DNA from: Actinomycetes bacterium
Lineage (GTDB): Bacteria; Actinomycetota; Actinomycetes; Actinomycetales; Micrococcaceae
Direction: 5' to 3'
NCBI GenBank assembly: GCA_023426375.1
Contig: JAFAAV010000063.1
Coordinates: 1 to 64,000, forward strand
Length of the DNA stretch: 64,000 bases
Shown here: in pieces, positions 17,782 to 26,990 of the stretch
Position numbering within the stretch: the first letter of the stretch is position 1
Layout of the letters: every line of letters begins with the position of its first letter
Translations under genes and position numbers: made by a program
Notes under the pieces: generated by a model
What the model saw: only the letters and a program-made list of their open reading frames with translations
Database searches by the model: none
What the model was told of the DNA's origin: nothing

Positions 17782-17806
17782 TACGTAGCGAGTAAGTACT
17801 TTGAGC

Positions 17807-17839
17807 TAGGGCCGGTCCCCGGGAGGGGGACCGGCCCTA
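17807..17839. terminator. Bidirectional terminator between the CAP gene and the PASTA kinase gene
   Basis: A perfect 14-bp stem (17807-17820 with 17826-17839) closes a 5-nt loop between convergent genes. Confidence 0.8.
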
Positions 17840-17900
17840 AGTCCTGTTCGGGACTCGATTGAACTGTCCTTGAGAGTCTCGCGTGGCAGGAGATCTGTCG

Positions 17901-19736
17901 CTACAGCACGGTCAGGATGACGGTGTCGCCGTCTTCACGCTGGTGGACCACGCGATCCAGGGTTGAACCCACGGGACGGTTCACCTCAACGGTGAAACCG
18001 AGTTCCTCCAGCGACTCGCGCGCGGAATCGACGTTCTGACCGACCACGTTGGGAACCTGGTCCGGAGGGCTGGAGGTCGCCACGAACAGGTCGACGGCTG
18101 TTCCCTCCTCGGCCTTGGAACCGGCAGCGGGTTGTTGTTGGAGCACGGTGCCGTCGGACTCATGGGAGAACTGGGTTTGCACTCCACCCACGGAGAATCC
18201 GGCTTGGCTGATGGAGTCACGCGCCTCGTCAAGGGGCATGCCTTGGAACGACGGGACATCCAGTTGTGCCGGGCCCTCGGAGACCAGCAGCACCACTTGT
18301 TCGATTCCTCGAACCTGAGCTGACTGGCCCGGATCAGTGGCGATCACCGAACCGGCGGGAATCTGCGCGTTGGTCATCGTGTGAACACCCACGTTGTTGA
18401 TCCCGGCGGCGCCCAAGGTGCGTTCGGCGTTGGCCACAGGCACTCCCGAGACATCGGGCACCGTGTGTGCTGCGGTTCCCGGGCCGGAAGCGAGCCACCA
18501 GCCCAAGAATCCGGCCAGCGCGAGCAGCAGCACGAACACCACCGAACCGACAGCCACGTGGAGTGCCTTGGGCTGGGGGTTGAGCGTGACACGGGGTTGC
18601 TCAGGTGTCCGGTGAGCCGTGGAACCAGCGGCGGTGATGGCCACGGTTTGTGTCGCGTCCAGGTCGTAGTTCGGCAGGATGCCGGCGGCCGGTACGGCGT
18701 GAGTGGTGGCATCCCGCACCTCGGAGCCGGAGATCGGCTCGGTCAATGACGAGTTCGGCGGCTGAGCCGAGAGCACCGTGGTCTCCGCCTGATCACTCCC
18801 AACCGTGTGGTCCGGTCGCGGAAATACTTCCGTGACATCAGAGACAGGAATCACGTGGGTCGGTTGGTTGAGCGACACCGGGTCGTTCATGGGTGGCAAT
18901 GAGCGATGGATGGCAAGGGCCAGATCCAGGAGGGCGGCGGCGTCGGCGGGTCGGGCGTCCTGATTGCGTGCGGTACAACGCAGCACGAACTCGTCCAGGC
19001 TGTCCGGAATGCCGGAGGAAATGCGGCTGGGGGCGGGGACATCGCGGCTGACGTGTGCGTTGGCCACCTGCAGCGCGGTGCCGGTGTAGGGACGGGAACC
19101 GGTGAGCATCTCGTACGTCATGATGCCCACGGCGTACACGTCACAGCGCTGGTCCACGGGTTCGTGACCCACGAGTTCAGGAGCGGCGTACGCGACTGTG
19201 CCCAGGATGGTGCTCGTTGAGGTGTGCTCGTCCACGGCGCGCATCAGACCGAAGTCCGCGACCTTGACGTCACCACCGGTGGTCAGCAGGACGTTTTCGG
19301 GTTTGATGTCGCGGTGGACCATGCCGGAGCGGTGAGCTTGGGCCAGTCCCCGGAGCACCGGGATCAGAAGGTCCAGAGCGCGGCGCGCGGTCATGGGAGA
19401 TTCGCGAGCGATCACATGGCGCAGGGTGGGACCGTCCACGTACTCGAGCACCAGGTAAACCACACCGTCGGCGGTCTGACCCTGGTCGAGTACGGCCACA
19501 ACGTTCGGATGATGCAATCGTGCGGCGGCCTTTGCCTCACGTTGAGCGCGTTCCACGAACTTCGGGTCGTCGGCGAAGTGGGGATGGATGATCTTGAGCG
19601 CCACGTTGCGGTCGAGACGCTCGTCCAGGCCCACGTAGACGGAGGCCGTTCCACCCGTGGCCAATCGCCGCTGGACCCGGTACCGGTGGTCCAGCAGCGT
19701 GCCGGTCAGGCGATCTTGGGGGGATTGATCAGGCAA
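17901..19736 (-). CDS. pknL: Membrane Ser/Thr protein kinase with PASTA repeats (PknL-like)
   Basis: 611-residue transmembrane kinase. The cytoplasmic kinase domain (about 15-285) has the glycine loop LATGGTASVYVG, VALK lysine K48, catalytic HRD aspartate D143, DFG at 161-163 and a Ser/Thr-rich activation loop. A roughly 110-residue linker precedes one membrane helix (394-416). Outside lie three PASTA-type repeats (about 427-490, 492-558 and 559-611), which in related kinases bind muropeptides or lipid II. The TTG start overlaps the stop of the LysM transglycosylase gene by 8 bp. An Rv2175c homologue is adjacent, as with M. tuberculosis pknL. The assignment as PknL rests on this synteny. Confidence 0.92.
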   Translation of the reverse strand: MPDQSPQDRLTGTLLDHRYRVQRRLATGGTASVYVGLDERLDRNVALKIIHPHFADDPKFVERAQREAKAAARLHHPNVVAVLDQGQTADGVVYLVLEYVDGPTLRHVIARESPMTARRALDLLIPVLRGLAQAHRSGMVHRDIKPENVLLTTGGDVKVADFGLMRAVDEHTSTSTILGTVAYAAPELVGHEPVDQRCDVYAVGIMTYEMLTGSRPYTGTALQVANAHVSRDVPAPSRISSGIPDSLDEFVLRCTARNQDARPADAAALLDLALAIHRSLPPMNDPVSLNQPTHVIPVSDVTEVFPRPDHTVGSDQAETTVLSAQPPNSSLTEPISGSEVRDATTHAVPAAGILPNYDLDATQTVAITAAGSTAHRTPEQPRVTLNPQPKALHVAVGSVVFVLLLALAGFLGWWLASGPGTAAHTVPDVSGVPVANAERTLGAAGINNVGVHTMTNAQIPAGSVIATDPGQSAQVRGIEQVVLLVSEGPAQLDVPSFQGMPLDEARDSISQAGFSVGGVQTQFSHESDGTVLQQQPAAGSKAEEGTAVDLFVATSSPPDQVPNVVGQNVDSARESLEELGFTVEVNRPVGSTLDRVVHQREDGDTVILTVL

Positions 19737-20874
19737 ATCGCTTTTCCTGAGCGGAGACCGCTCGTACGTAGTCCTTGGTGTCCGAGAACAAACCGTAGGT
19801 CTTCACCCCGTGGAGACCCTGGTAATACGCACCGATGCCCATTTCCTTGGACGGTGCTTTGTCCTGGAGTTCCTTGATAATGGCCACTCCGGCCGTGATG
19901 TTGTCCCGGGTGTCCAACAGGTCCAGATCACGCCCGACCAGGTTTGATGCCCACTCGCCGGCGGACGGGATGACCTGCATGGTTCCTACCGCATCGGCGG
20001 GGGAGACCACTCCCTGCTGGAAGCCGGACTCCTGCGCGGCGTGGGCCAGAGCGAGTTTCGGATCCACGCCCATGGATTCCGCGGTCTCACGAATCATTGA
20101 TTGCACGGCTTCCTGGGACGGCAGGTCGCGTTGCTGCAGCTCGGCGTGGTGCTTGTTCGCCGAATCCACCACGTGCTTGGGATAGGTCCGGCCCGCGAAC
20201 GTATCGCCCACGGCCGGCTTGTGGGCCGCGGCGAGTTTCTGCGCTTCCGGTGCCTTGGGCTTGGGTGCGGTTTCGGTCACCGACGCCGCGGCGGGCGCCT
20301 GAGCGGCGTCGTCGGCCTTCGCGGTGGCCTGGGAACCTGGAATCTTGAGGGCCTGACCCGGGCGGAGCAGCGACGACGCGTTGAGGTCGTTGGCCTCTTG
20401 CAGATCGAGCACGCTGACCCCGTGCTTATCCGCGAGATCCCAGATGGTGTCCCCGGAAGCGATCGTGTGGCGAGTGGTCGGAGTCTTGGGTTCAGGCTTC
20501 TCTGCCGGTTTGGCGTCGTCGGGGGCGGGTTCGGAAGCCTTGGCTTGGGAGCCGGGGATCGTCAGCCGGTCGCCCGGGCGCACCATGGCGTGGGCGGGGA
20601 TCTTGTTGGCCTGCATCAACTCGGCCACGGACACGCCGTGCTTGGTGGCCAGCGACCAGACTGAATCGCCCGCGGCCACGGTGATTTCACCGGGCGCCTG
20701 TGCATGTTGGGACGTGCCGGTGTTCTGGGGCGTCACGGGCGATTGCGCGTGCGCTGTACCGAGGGAGCCGAGAGCCGACAGGGCAGCCAGCGCGGTGACG
20801 GCCGAACCCTTGGTGGCTCGGCGGGCCCATGTGGAACGAGCGGACGGGCGATCTTCTGGCGGCTCAACCGGCAT
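19729..20874 (-). CDS. Secreted LysM lytic transglycosylase
   Basis: 381-residue exported peptidoglycan hydrolase. Residues 20-43 form a signal peptide ending in AHA. Two LysM peptidoglycan-binding repeats follow (about 63-107 and 135-179, each with GDSVW/GDTIW and a final IPGSQ), then a linker and a C-terminal SLT-type lysozyme-like domain (about 255-375). The catalytic glutamate is E282 in AAQESGFQQGVVSP, with VGTMQVIP as the second conserved block. The stop overlaps the kinase start, so a wall-cutting enzyme and a wall-sensing kinase are translationally coupled. Confidence 0.9.
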   Translation of the reverse strand: MPVEPPEDRPSARSTWARRATKGSAVTALAALSALGSLGTAHAQSPVTPQNTGTSQHAQAPGEITVAAGDSVWSLATKHGVSVAELMQANKIPAHAMVRPGDRLTIPGSQAKASEPAPDDAKPAEKPEPKTPTTRHTIASGDTIWDLADKHGVSVLDLQEANDLNASSLLRPGQALKIPGSQATAKADDAAQAPAAASVTETAPKPKAPEAQKLAAAHKPAVGDTFAGRTYPKHVVDSANKHHAELQQRDLPSQEAVQSMIRETAESMGVDPKLALAHAAQESGFQQGVVSPADAVGTMQVIPSAGEWASNLVGRDLDLLDTRDNITAGVAIIKELQDKAPSKEMGIGAYYQGLHGVKTYGLFSDTKDYVRAVSAQEKRFA

Positions 20875-21015
20875 GTTCGTGCTACCTGCCTAAGTACGAG
20901 GATGAGGGGAAGGCCACCGACTCACGCGAGCCGTGACAGCGTGACCAGAGTACCCGACCTGACTGGGCGAGTTGGAGAACTGACCGGAACGGCCAACCGT
21001 GGCAAAGTATTGTCC

Positions 21016-21402
21016 GTGAATCCTTCAACCGATATCAGCCCCGAAACCTTCGCCGAACTCGATTCCCTGGTGGGGGAATGGACGTACCTGCCTGACATCG
21101 CGGAAGCCCTGGACATTCAGATCACCAAGGTGCACCGCATGATGGACCAGGGAGAGTTCCTCGAGGTCCGCCGCCCCGAGGACGGCATCCGAGTGGTCCC
21201 CGCCGAATTCATGGTGGACGCTCAGCCGCTCAACGCGCTCAAGGGCACGATTGCCGTGTTGCGGGACGCTCGCTACACGGACGTCGAGGCCATTCGCTGG
21301 CTGTTCACCCCGGACGAGTCCCTGCCCGGACGTCCCGTGGACGCGTTGCGTGACGGTCGCAAGACCGAGGTGCGACGCCGCGCCCAAGCCCTGGGTTGGT
21401 AG
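21016..21402 (+). CDS. DNA-binding protein of the Rv2175c family
   Basis: 128-residue winged-helix protein homologous to M. tuberculosis Rv2175c, a known substrate of PknL. The helix-turn-helix is YLPDIAEALDIQITKVHRMM with the wing EFLEVRRPEDGIRVVP. The C-terminal domain carries WLFTPDESLPGRPVDALRDGRKTEVRRRAQALGW. GTG at 21016 is the first start giving a family-length product, though the frame is open upstream. Threonines near the N-terminus (T5, T11) could be kinase targets, by analogy only. It is divergent from the kinase operon and convergent with the polyprenyl synthase gene, with a 2-bp gap. Confidence 0.85.
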   Translation: MNPSTDISPETFAELDSLVGEWTYLPDIAEALDIQITKVHRMMDQGEFLEVRRPEDGIRVVPAEFMVDAQPLNALKGTIAVLRDARYTDVEAIRWLFTPDESLPGRPVDALRDGRKTEVRRRAQALGW

Positions 21403-21404
21403 TC

Positions 21405-22517
21405 CTACCGGCTGCGCCGCACCGCGGCATCCGCGAGTGCACGCAGACCGGCTCGGGCCACCTCGTTCGTCGGAAGTGACGCGAGCTGGTGGTCCGCGGT
21501 GGCGACCAACTCGCCGATCAGATCCTCGACATGCCCCAATGCGCCGCTGTCCACCATGAGAGTGCGGGCGCGCTGGATCTCGTCCTCGGACAGGTCGCCG
21601 CGGCCCAGGGCGGAGTCCAACCACGCGAGGTCCTCGGTGGCAGCTCCTCTGGCGCACAGAGCCACGAGCGCCGTGCGTTTGCCCTCCCGGATGTCGTCAC
21701 CGGCCGGTTTGCCCGTGGTCCCGGGATCGCCGAAGACTCCTAGCACGTCGTCACGGAGCTGGAAGGCTTCACCCACCGGTAGCGCGAAGGTTGAGCAATG
21801 AGCGACGAAATCTTCGTCCGCACCGGCCAATCCGGCGCCGATCCGCACTGGGTGTTCCACCGAGTACTTGGCGGATTTATAACGCAGGACTGCCATGGCA
21901 CGAGCCAGTTGTTCTTCGGGGTCCTCGGGGGTGGGGGCCACCTCGGCGTGCACATCCAGGTACTGGCCGACCATGACCTCGGTGCGCATCGTGTCGAAAA
22001 TGGTGCGGGCCACGCGTTCGTGCTCCCGAGGTAACTCGGCCGTGGCCTGAGCGAACAACTGCTCGGCAAAGGACAGGCTTGTATCGCCGGTCAGGACTGC
22101 GGCGCTGATACCGAAGTGGGCGGCGTCGTCACGCCAGCCGGACTGAGTGTGGACCCTCTCGAATTCGCGATGAACGCTGGGCTGACCGCGTCGGGTGTCG
22201 GAACGATCCAAAATGTCGTCGTGGATGAGTGCCGCGGATTGGAACAGTTCCAGCGCCGCGGCCGCGCGGACGATGGTGGGTGCGAGAGCTTCGCCTCCGG
22301 CGGCGCGCCAACCCCAGTAGCTCAAGCGTGCGCGCAGGCGTTTCCCGCCGGCGGTGAGCCTCTCGATGGAATCCACCAGTCGAGGGGCGTCCGGTGAAAT
22401 CCGTGAGACACGATCCCGTTCCGTTGCGAAGAAATTCTCCAGGAGCTCGTTGAGCGCCCGTGAGAACTGAGCGTCCTCGGTGCCTGCTGCTGTCACGGGG
22501 TTTGGCGTCTCGGTCAT
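21405..22517 (-). CDS. Polyprenyl diphosphate synthase
   Basis: 370-residue trans-prenyltransferase that extends an allylic diphosphate with isopentenyl units. The first aspartate-rich motif is LIHDDILDRSD and the second is LRDDVLGVFGD, with the GKPAGDDIREGKRT lysine segment after it. It corresponds in position to idsA2 (Rv2173), which lies near pknL in M. tuberculosis. Chain length (geranylgeranyl or longer) cannot be decided reliably from sequence. The product would feed menaquinone, carotenoid or lipid-carrier synthesis. Confidence 0.9.
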   Translation of the reverse strand: MTETPNPVTAAGTEDAQFSRALNELLENFFATERDRVSRISPDAPRLVDSIERLTAGGKRLRARLSYWGWRAAGGEALAPTIVRAAAALELFQSAALIHDDILDRSDTRRGQPSVHREFERVHTQSGWRDDAAHFGISAAVLTGDTSLSFAEQLFAQATAELPREHERVARTIFDTMRTEVMVGQYLDVHAEVAPTPEDPEEQLARAMAVLRYKSAKYSVEHPVRIGAGLAGADEDFVAHCSTFALPVGEAFQLRDDVLGVFGDPGTTGKPAGDDIREGKRTALVALCARGAATEDLAWLDSALGRGDLSEDEIQRARTLMVDSGALGHVEDLIGELVATADHQLASLPTNEVARAGLRALADAAVRRSR

Positions 22518-22723
22518 ACTGCGGGCACCTTATCGTCCTGGCGGTCTGGTGGGAACTGCCCCTGCCCATGGCTCGGAGCACCGCTCCAGCCTATCGGGAA
22601 GCCATGACGCCTCTGCATGTCAGTGCCGATGCCTAGGCTGAGGACAACGGAAGAGATCGTGGCCGCAGTTGCTGAGTCGGCTTGATCGAACGAGCAGGGT
22701 GATCCCGGGGAAAGGTGGTTTCG

Positions 22724-24001
22724 ATGAGCGACATTCCTCCTTCGCGACACGCTTCCCGGGCCAGCCGGGGCCCCACAGCCGAGCAGCTCGAGAAGTACCG
22801 CCGCTGCGCCATCCTGCACGTGGACATGGACATGTTCTTCGTGGGGGTCGAGCTGCTACGGACACCTCAGCACCGTGGCAAACCGGTGATCGTGGCCGGG
22901 TCGGGTCCGCGCTCGGTGGTGCTCTCCGCCTCTTACGAGGCGCGAAAATTCGGTGTGAACTCCGCTATGCCGCTCGTTCAAGCGCGCGCGGCATGCCCAC
23001 ATGCCGTGGTGCTGGAACCACACCGCGAGGACTACACCCACTATTCGGGTCTCGTCATGGCCATGTTCCGCGAGATCACCGACCGTGTGGAACAACTCAG
23101 CGTGGACGAGGCGTTCCTGGACGTCTCGGGCGCCATCCGCCGCCTCGGTCCGCCGGCCGTCATCGCGCGGCGAATCAGGGCGGAGATCGAGAACCGCACC
23201 GGACTGACCGCTTCCGTGGGGGTGGCGGAGACCAAGACGGTCGCCAAGATTGCCTCCGCGCACTGCAAACCGGACGGCCTGCTGATCGTGGAACCACAGC
23301 ACACCCTGGCCTTCCTGGCGCAATTGCCGGTCACCAAGTTGTGGGGAGTGGGCAAGCGGACTGCGGCCATCCTGCAGGGCGCCGGGTTGAACACCGTGGG
23401 AGATATCGCAAGGACACCCGTCAACAGACTCCGCTCGCTCGTGGGGGATGCCGCGGGGTACCACTTGCATCAACTGGCCAACGGGTACGACCCCCGAGCT
23501 GTCACACCGGTGCGCGAAGAGAAGAGCCTGGGGGCTGAACGAACCTTCGACAAAGACATTTCGGACACGTCTCAACTGAAACGAGTGCTGCTCGGGCTCT
23601 CCCACGACACAGCGGCACGGTTACGCCGGCACGGACTGCGCGCGGAGCGTGTGGGACTCAAGCTGAGGTACTCCGACTTCTCGACCATTTCGCGCTCGCG
23701 GACCCTGAATCATCCGATTACGTCCGCTCATGATCTGTACACGGAATCGGCAGCGCTTCTCGATCACTTGGGGCCCCGAAAGCAGGCAGTCAGATTGCTG
23801 GGAGTTCGCGCTGAAAAATTGGGGGCATCGGACGATGCACTGCAGCTGAGTCTCGACGGCCGCGAGGAGGAATGGGGGGCTGCTGAGCAGGCCATGGACC
23901 GCGTGCACAGTCGCTTCGGTCCAGGAGTGATTCGGCCGGCCAAGCTGCTCGACCCGACCGTGCCAAACCGGTCCGCAGGGGATATCCTTGATAACACGTG
24001 A
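22724..24001 (+). CDS. dinB: DNA polymerase IV (Y family)
   Basis: 425-residue translesion polymerase. The metal-binding aspartates are in ILHVDMDMFFVGVE and LSVDEAFLDVSG, and the helix-hairpin-helix LWGVGKRTAAIL and little-finger domain follow. ATG at 22724 has AAAGG about 8 nt upstream; GTG at 22715 is an alternative. No complete LexA box is seen upstream: only one half, TCGAAC, appears. The C-terminus lacks an obvious canonical clamp-binding tail, though LQLSLDG near residue 385 may serve. It is divergent from the polyprenyl synthase gene. Confidence 0.94.
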   Translation: MSDIPPSRHASRASRGPTAEQLEKYRRCAILHVDMDMFFVGVELLRTPQHRGKPVIVAGSGPRSVVLSASYEARKFGVNSAMPLVQARAACPHAVVLEPHREDYTHYSGLVMAMFREITDRVEQLSVDEAFLDVSGAIRRLGPPAVIARRIRAEIENRTGLTASVGVAETKTVAKIASAHCKPDGLLIVEPQHTLAFLAQLPVTKLWGVGKRTAAILQGAGLNTVGDIARTPVNRLRSLVGDAAGYHLHQLANGYDPRAVTPVREEKSLGAERTFDKDISDTSQLKRVLLGLSHDTAARLRRHGLRAERVGLKLRYSDFSTISRSRTLNHPITSAHDLYTESAALLDHLGPRKQAVRLLGVRAEKLGASDDALQLSLDGREEEWGAAEQAMDRVHSRFGPGVIRPAKLLDPTVPNRSAGDILDNT

Positions 24002-24051
24002 TGATCATCCGGGTTCCGCGGTCATCTTCATCTCTACTCGCAGGAGGAATC

Positions 24052-24438
24052 GTGCCCCTTTCCGAGCACGAACAGCAGCTTCTGGCGCAGCTTGAAAAGC
24101 AACTGCACCAAGAAGATCCGCGCTTCGCTTCCACCATGCAGCCGGAACCCACCCGTGGGCGTGGTTCCAAGCGCAACGTGGTGCTGGGCGTAGTGATTGC
24201 CGTGGTCGGTCTGGGAATTGTCCTCGCCGGTGTCGCCACCAACCTGATCATCCTGGGGGTGCTTGGCTTCATCATCATGGGAGTGGGCGTGTACGTGGCC
24301 ATCATCCCGGCCAAGGGAGAGCCCGCGGGGTCCAGTCCCGCCGGGCCCAGGAAGAGCGGCAGCCCCAAGTCCTCATCCAGCTTCCTGCAGAACCTCGAAC
24401 AGAAGTGGGACCAGCGTAATCAGGGCGGCGGCAACTAG
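24052..24438 (+). CDS. DUF3040 membrane protein
   Basis: 128-residue protein of unknown function, widespread in actinobacteria next to mraZ and the division cluster. It starts PLSEHEQQLLAQLEKQL, the hallmark of DUF3040, from a GTG with AGGAGGAA upstream. Two adjacent membrane helices (about residues 42-84) are followed by a Ser/Gly/Lys-rich tail. It ends in a strong intrinsic terminator, so it is separate from the mraZ operon. Its constant neighbourhood suggests an envelope role, unproven. Confidence 0.9.
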   Translation: MPLSEHEQQLLAQLEKQLHQEDPRFASTMQPEPTRGRGSKRNVVLGVVIAVVGLGIVLAGVATNLIILGVLGFIIMGVGVYVAIIPAKGEPAGSSPAGPRKSGSPKSSSSFLQNLEQKWDQRNQGGGN

Positions 24439-24484
24439 CCCCTCCACTTATCCCCCACTTTCCTCCCTAGAACCAGTTTTTCGG

Positions 24485-24516
24485 CTCCTCGGTCAATGAC
24501 CGGGGAGTTTTTCTTT
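24485..24516 (+). terminator. Intrinsic terminator after the DUF3040 gene
   Basis: A 10-bp stem (24485-24494 with 24498-24507, one G-U pair) and a 3-nt loop are followed by TTTTTCTTT. It isolates the mraZ promoter from upstream transcription. Confidence 0.85.
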
Positions 24517-24564
24517 GCCCGAAGACCGCCGAAAGGGCGCTGAGATCCCCGGAAACACGGGGGA

Positions 24565-24610
24565 GTGGGGCGAATACGTTGACGGTGGAGGCAAGTGGAG
24601 TAAAGTGGAG
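24565..24610 (+). promoter_or_regulatory. mraZ/dcw promoter with phased MraZ boxes
   Basis: GTGGAG occurs at 24585, 24595 and 24605, exactly 10 bp apart, and GTGGGG at 24565 keeps the same phase. MraZ is known to bind such direct repeats on one DNA face. A promoter fits the same stretch: TTGACG (24579-24584), 16-bp spacer, TAAAGT (24601-24606). The boxes fill the spacer and cover the -10, so autorepression is predicted. Confidence 0.75.
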
Positions 24611-24661
24611 CGCGGTAGAGGAACGAGGGTGCAGCAGGACCCCTGAATCAAGGTGGTGGAG

Positions 24662-25093
24662 ATGTTTCTCGGAACATACTCACCGCGTCTTGATGAAAAG
24701 GCCCGGCTGATCCTCCCGGCCAAGTTTCGGGCTGAACTGGCGGAAGGACTCGTACTGACCCGCGGGCAAGAGCGTTGCCTGTACGTGTTCAGTACCGAGG
24801 AATTCGCCCGGGTGCACGAACAAATGCGAGCGGCACCGTTGTCGTCCAAGCAGGCACGGGATTACATCCGCGTTTTTCTGTCCGGTGCCTCTGACGAGGT
24901 TCCGGACAAGCAAGGCCGCGTGACCATCCCCGCGTCACTGCGCAGTTACGCCGGGCTCGGCAAAGAGCTCGCCGTGATCGGTGCAGGTAGCCGCGCGGAG
25001 ATCTGGGATGCACAGGCATGGCAGGAGTACTTGGAGGAGAAGGAGGCAGCGTTCTCGGACACCGAAGAAGAGGTGATCCCCGGACTGTTCTGA
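24662..25093 (+). CDS. mraZ: Transcriptional regulator MraZ
   Basis: 143-residue AbrB-fold regulator that forms rings and binds repeats upstream of its own operon. Both halves carry the family signature: [13 protein letters not shown] near the N-terminus (Ala replacing the common Gly) and [13 protein letters not shown] in the second half. ATG at 24662 gives the canonical [13 protein letters not shown] start, with AAGGTGG upstream; GTG at 24653 would add three residues. It is the first gene of the division cluster and is separated from rsmH by 201 bp, containing a hairpin. Confidence 0.95.
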   Translation: MFLGTYSPRLDEKARLILPAKFRAELAEGLVLTRGQERCLYVFSTEEFARVHEQMRAAPLSSKQARDYIRVFLSGASDEVPDKQGRVTIPASLRSYAGLGKELAVIGAGSRAEIWDAQAWQEYLEEKEAAFSDTEEEVIPGLF

Positions 25094-25149
25094 TTTCACC
25101 GCAGCTCATGCGCACCGGATACGAGATCTCCAGCCGCCCACGTCACCGT

Positions 25150-25175
25150 CCTGACTCGACTTCCCCCGAGTCAGG
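25150..25175 (+). other. Hairpin in the mraZ-rsmH spacer
   Basis: A 9-bp perfect stem (25150-25158 with 25167-25175) closes an 8-nt, C-rich loop. No U-tract follows, so it is more likely an RNA-processing or stability element than a terminator. Confidence 0.4.
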
Positions 25176-25294
25176 CCGGATTCGAGAGGCGAGTGGCGGA
25201 GGGGGATCTGGTAGCCGGACCGCGGAGGACCAATGACCGTCGACCACGCGGGTGACAGCAACCAGGGCTGAACCCGGACAGATCAGGAGCCCGA

Positions 25295-26278
25295 ATGCAG
25301 GACACACCAGCTGAGCAGCGCCACGTACCGGTGCTGCTCGATCGCTGTCTGGACCTTCTTGCTCCCGGTTTCGAAACCGATCACCCGGTAGTCCTGGACG
25401 CCACTCTGGGAATGGGCGGGCATAGCGAAGCGATGCTCAAGCGATTCCCGGATCTCACGGTGGTGGGTATCGACCGGGATCCGCAGGCGCTCGAACTCGC
25501 GGGTCGGCGGTTGGCCCCGTTCGGTGATCGGTTCCTGAGCATCCATACCACCTACGACAACATCGCCGATGCCGCTGCCGTTGCCGGTGTGGACACCGTG
25601 GACGGTGTTCTTTTCGACCTGGGTGTTTCTTCCCTGCAATTGGACGAACGTGAACGCGGGTTCGCCTACTCGTTCGATGCACCCCTGGATATGCGCATGG
25701 ACTCCGAGGCTGAGTTCACGGCGGAGACCGTGGTGAATGAGTACAGCGAAGAGGAATTGCGTGCAATATTGCGCAATTGGGGTGAGGAGCGTTTCGCGCC
25801 TCGTATTGCCCGAGCAATCGTGGCCGCGCGCGCGGTGACTCCCCTCAAGACCACCGGTGAACTCGTGGACGTGGTGAAGTCAGCGGTACCCATGAGTGCC
25901 CAGCACAAGAAGGGCCACCCCGCAAAGCAAACTTTTCAGGCGCTTCGCATTGAAGTTAATGAAGAGCTTGATGTTTTGACCCGTGCAATTCCAGCCGCCT
26001 TGGAAACTATTAGGGTCGGGGGGCGTGTCGTCGCTATGAGTTACCACTCACTTGAGGACAAAATTGTAAAGCAGGAATTTGCGCGTGGAGCGCGGTCCAC
26101 GGCACCCAAGGGATTCCCTGTGGAACTGCCGGAACACCAGCCCACGCTCAAGGTTCTGACTCGCGGAGCCGAGAGGCCCACCGACGAGGAAACCGCGACC
26201 AACCCTCGAGCCGCCTCGGCTCGGTTGCGGGCTGTTGAGAAAATACGCACCACCATGAAGTCAGGGAGCACACGATGA
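25295..26278 (+). CDS. rsmH: 16S rRNA (cytosine-1402-N4)-methyltransferase
   Basis: 327-residue SAM-dependent methyltransferase (MraW) that modifies C1402 in the 16S decoding site. Motifs include the opening [13 protein letters not shown], the SAM loop [35 protein letters not shown] and the [12 protein letters not shown] segment. AGGAG lies about 6 nt before ATG. Its last bases overlap the ftsL start. The family is invariably part of the division cluster. Confidence 0.97.
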   Translation: MQDTPAEQRHVPVLLDRCLDLLAPGFETDHPVVLDATLGMGGHSEAMLKRFPDLTVVGIDRDPQALELAGRRLAPFGDRFLSIHTTYDNIADAAAVAGVDTVDGVLFDLGVSSLQLDERERGFAYSFDAPLDMRMDSEAEFTAETVVNEYSEEELRAILRNWGEERFAPRIARAIVAARAVTPLKTTGELVDVVKSAVPMSAQHKKGHPAKQTFQALRIEVNEELDVLTRAIPAALETIRVGGRVVAMSYHSLEDKIVKQEFARGARSTAPKGFPVELPEHQPTLKVLTRGAERPTDEETATNPRAASARLRAVEKIRTTMKSGSTR

Positions 26279-26901
26279 CCAGCGCGGCTATGACACGACC
26301 GGCGCCGTCATCGACCCCCCAGGAGGATGAATCCTCGCAGCATCGTCGCACCCCGTTGTCGGTTGTTCCACAGCGGCAGGTCCGGCGCAGCCGAGTGTCC
26401 ACCGTGGTGATGTGCGCCATTGCCTTGGCCGCTGCACTCATGGGAATCCTGTTCCTCAACATCCAGATTTCTTCGGGCCAGTACCGTCTCACCGAGCTCA
26501 CCATTCAGGAACGTGCACTCTCCCAGGAGAACGAGGCGCTCACGCAGGACATCGAGGCCAATGCCGCACCCCAGAACCTGGCCGCTCGAGCCAACGATCT
26601 GGGCATGGTGCAAGCCAAGGACGTGGGAACCGTGACCTTGAGCACGGGCGCCGTGACAGCGGCGTCGGGCGTGGCTGAGAAGGGGAACGCCCAGGAAATC
26701 CTGGTGCCCCCGGCCAAGATGAAGGGTTCCGAAGCCGCGGAGAACGCACGCATCGCTGCCGAGGAACGCGCGGAGAAACGCGCCAAGGAAGAGGCCGAGA
26801 AAAAGGCCGCGGACCGCAAGGCGCAGCAGAAGGCCCAGGAGAAGGAGAACCTCAACGGAGGCTCCATCCCGGCACCTGCACAGCGCGAACCCGGCCAGTA
26901 A
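26275..26901 (+). CDS. ftsL: Cell division protein FtsL-like
   Basis: Bitopic divisome protein, identified by position and architecture. It has a 40-residue cytoplasmic tail, one membrane helix (about 42-64, [20 protein letters not shown]) and an extracellular coiled coil with [20 protein letters not shown]. In other bacteria FtsL works with FtsB and FtsQ to activate FtsWI. At 208 residues it is long: residues about 150-208 are an extra Glu/Lys/Ala-rich, probably helical tail. ATG overlaps the rsmH stop. Sequence similarity in this family is always low. Confidence 0.82.
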   Translation: MTSAAMTRPAPSSTPQEDESSQHRRTPLSVVPQRQVRRSRVSTVVMCAIALAAALMGILFLNIQISSGQYRLTELTIQERALSQENEALTQDIEANAAPQNLAARANDLGMVQAKDVGTVTLSTGAVTAASGVAEKGNAQEILVPPAKMKGSEAAENARIAAEERAEKRAKEEAEKKAADRKAQQKAQEKENLNGGSIPAPAQREPGQ

Positions 26902-26910
26902 ACTATGCAC

Positions 26911-26953
26911 TTCCGGCAACGGTGCCGGAACCACAGCCGTACCTTCGGAGGTA
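26911..26953 (+). other. Tandem hairpins in the ftsL-ftsI spacer
   Basis: A perfect 8-bp stem with an ACGG loop (26911-26930) is followed by a 5-bp stem with a TCGG loop (26940-26953). They fill the only sizeable gap between ftsL and ftsI and could tune message stability or expression. Confidence 0.4.
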
Positions 26954-26990
26954 GCCCGCTACGCTGACTGCTAGGAATTGAGGATTCACC

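Noticed and set aside
22680..22724. LexA box upstream of dinB
   Set aside because: Only the left half TCGAAC is present; the matching GTTCGA half is absent.
25150..25175. 6C RNA in the mraZ-rsmH spacer
   Set aside because: Only one hairpin with five consecutive C residues is present; the known motif needs two C-rich-loop hairpins.
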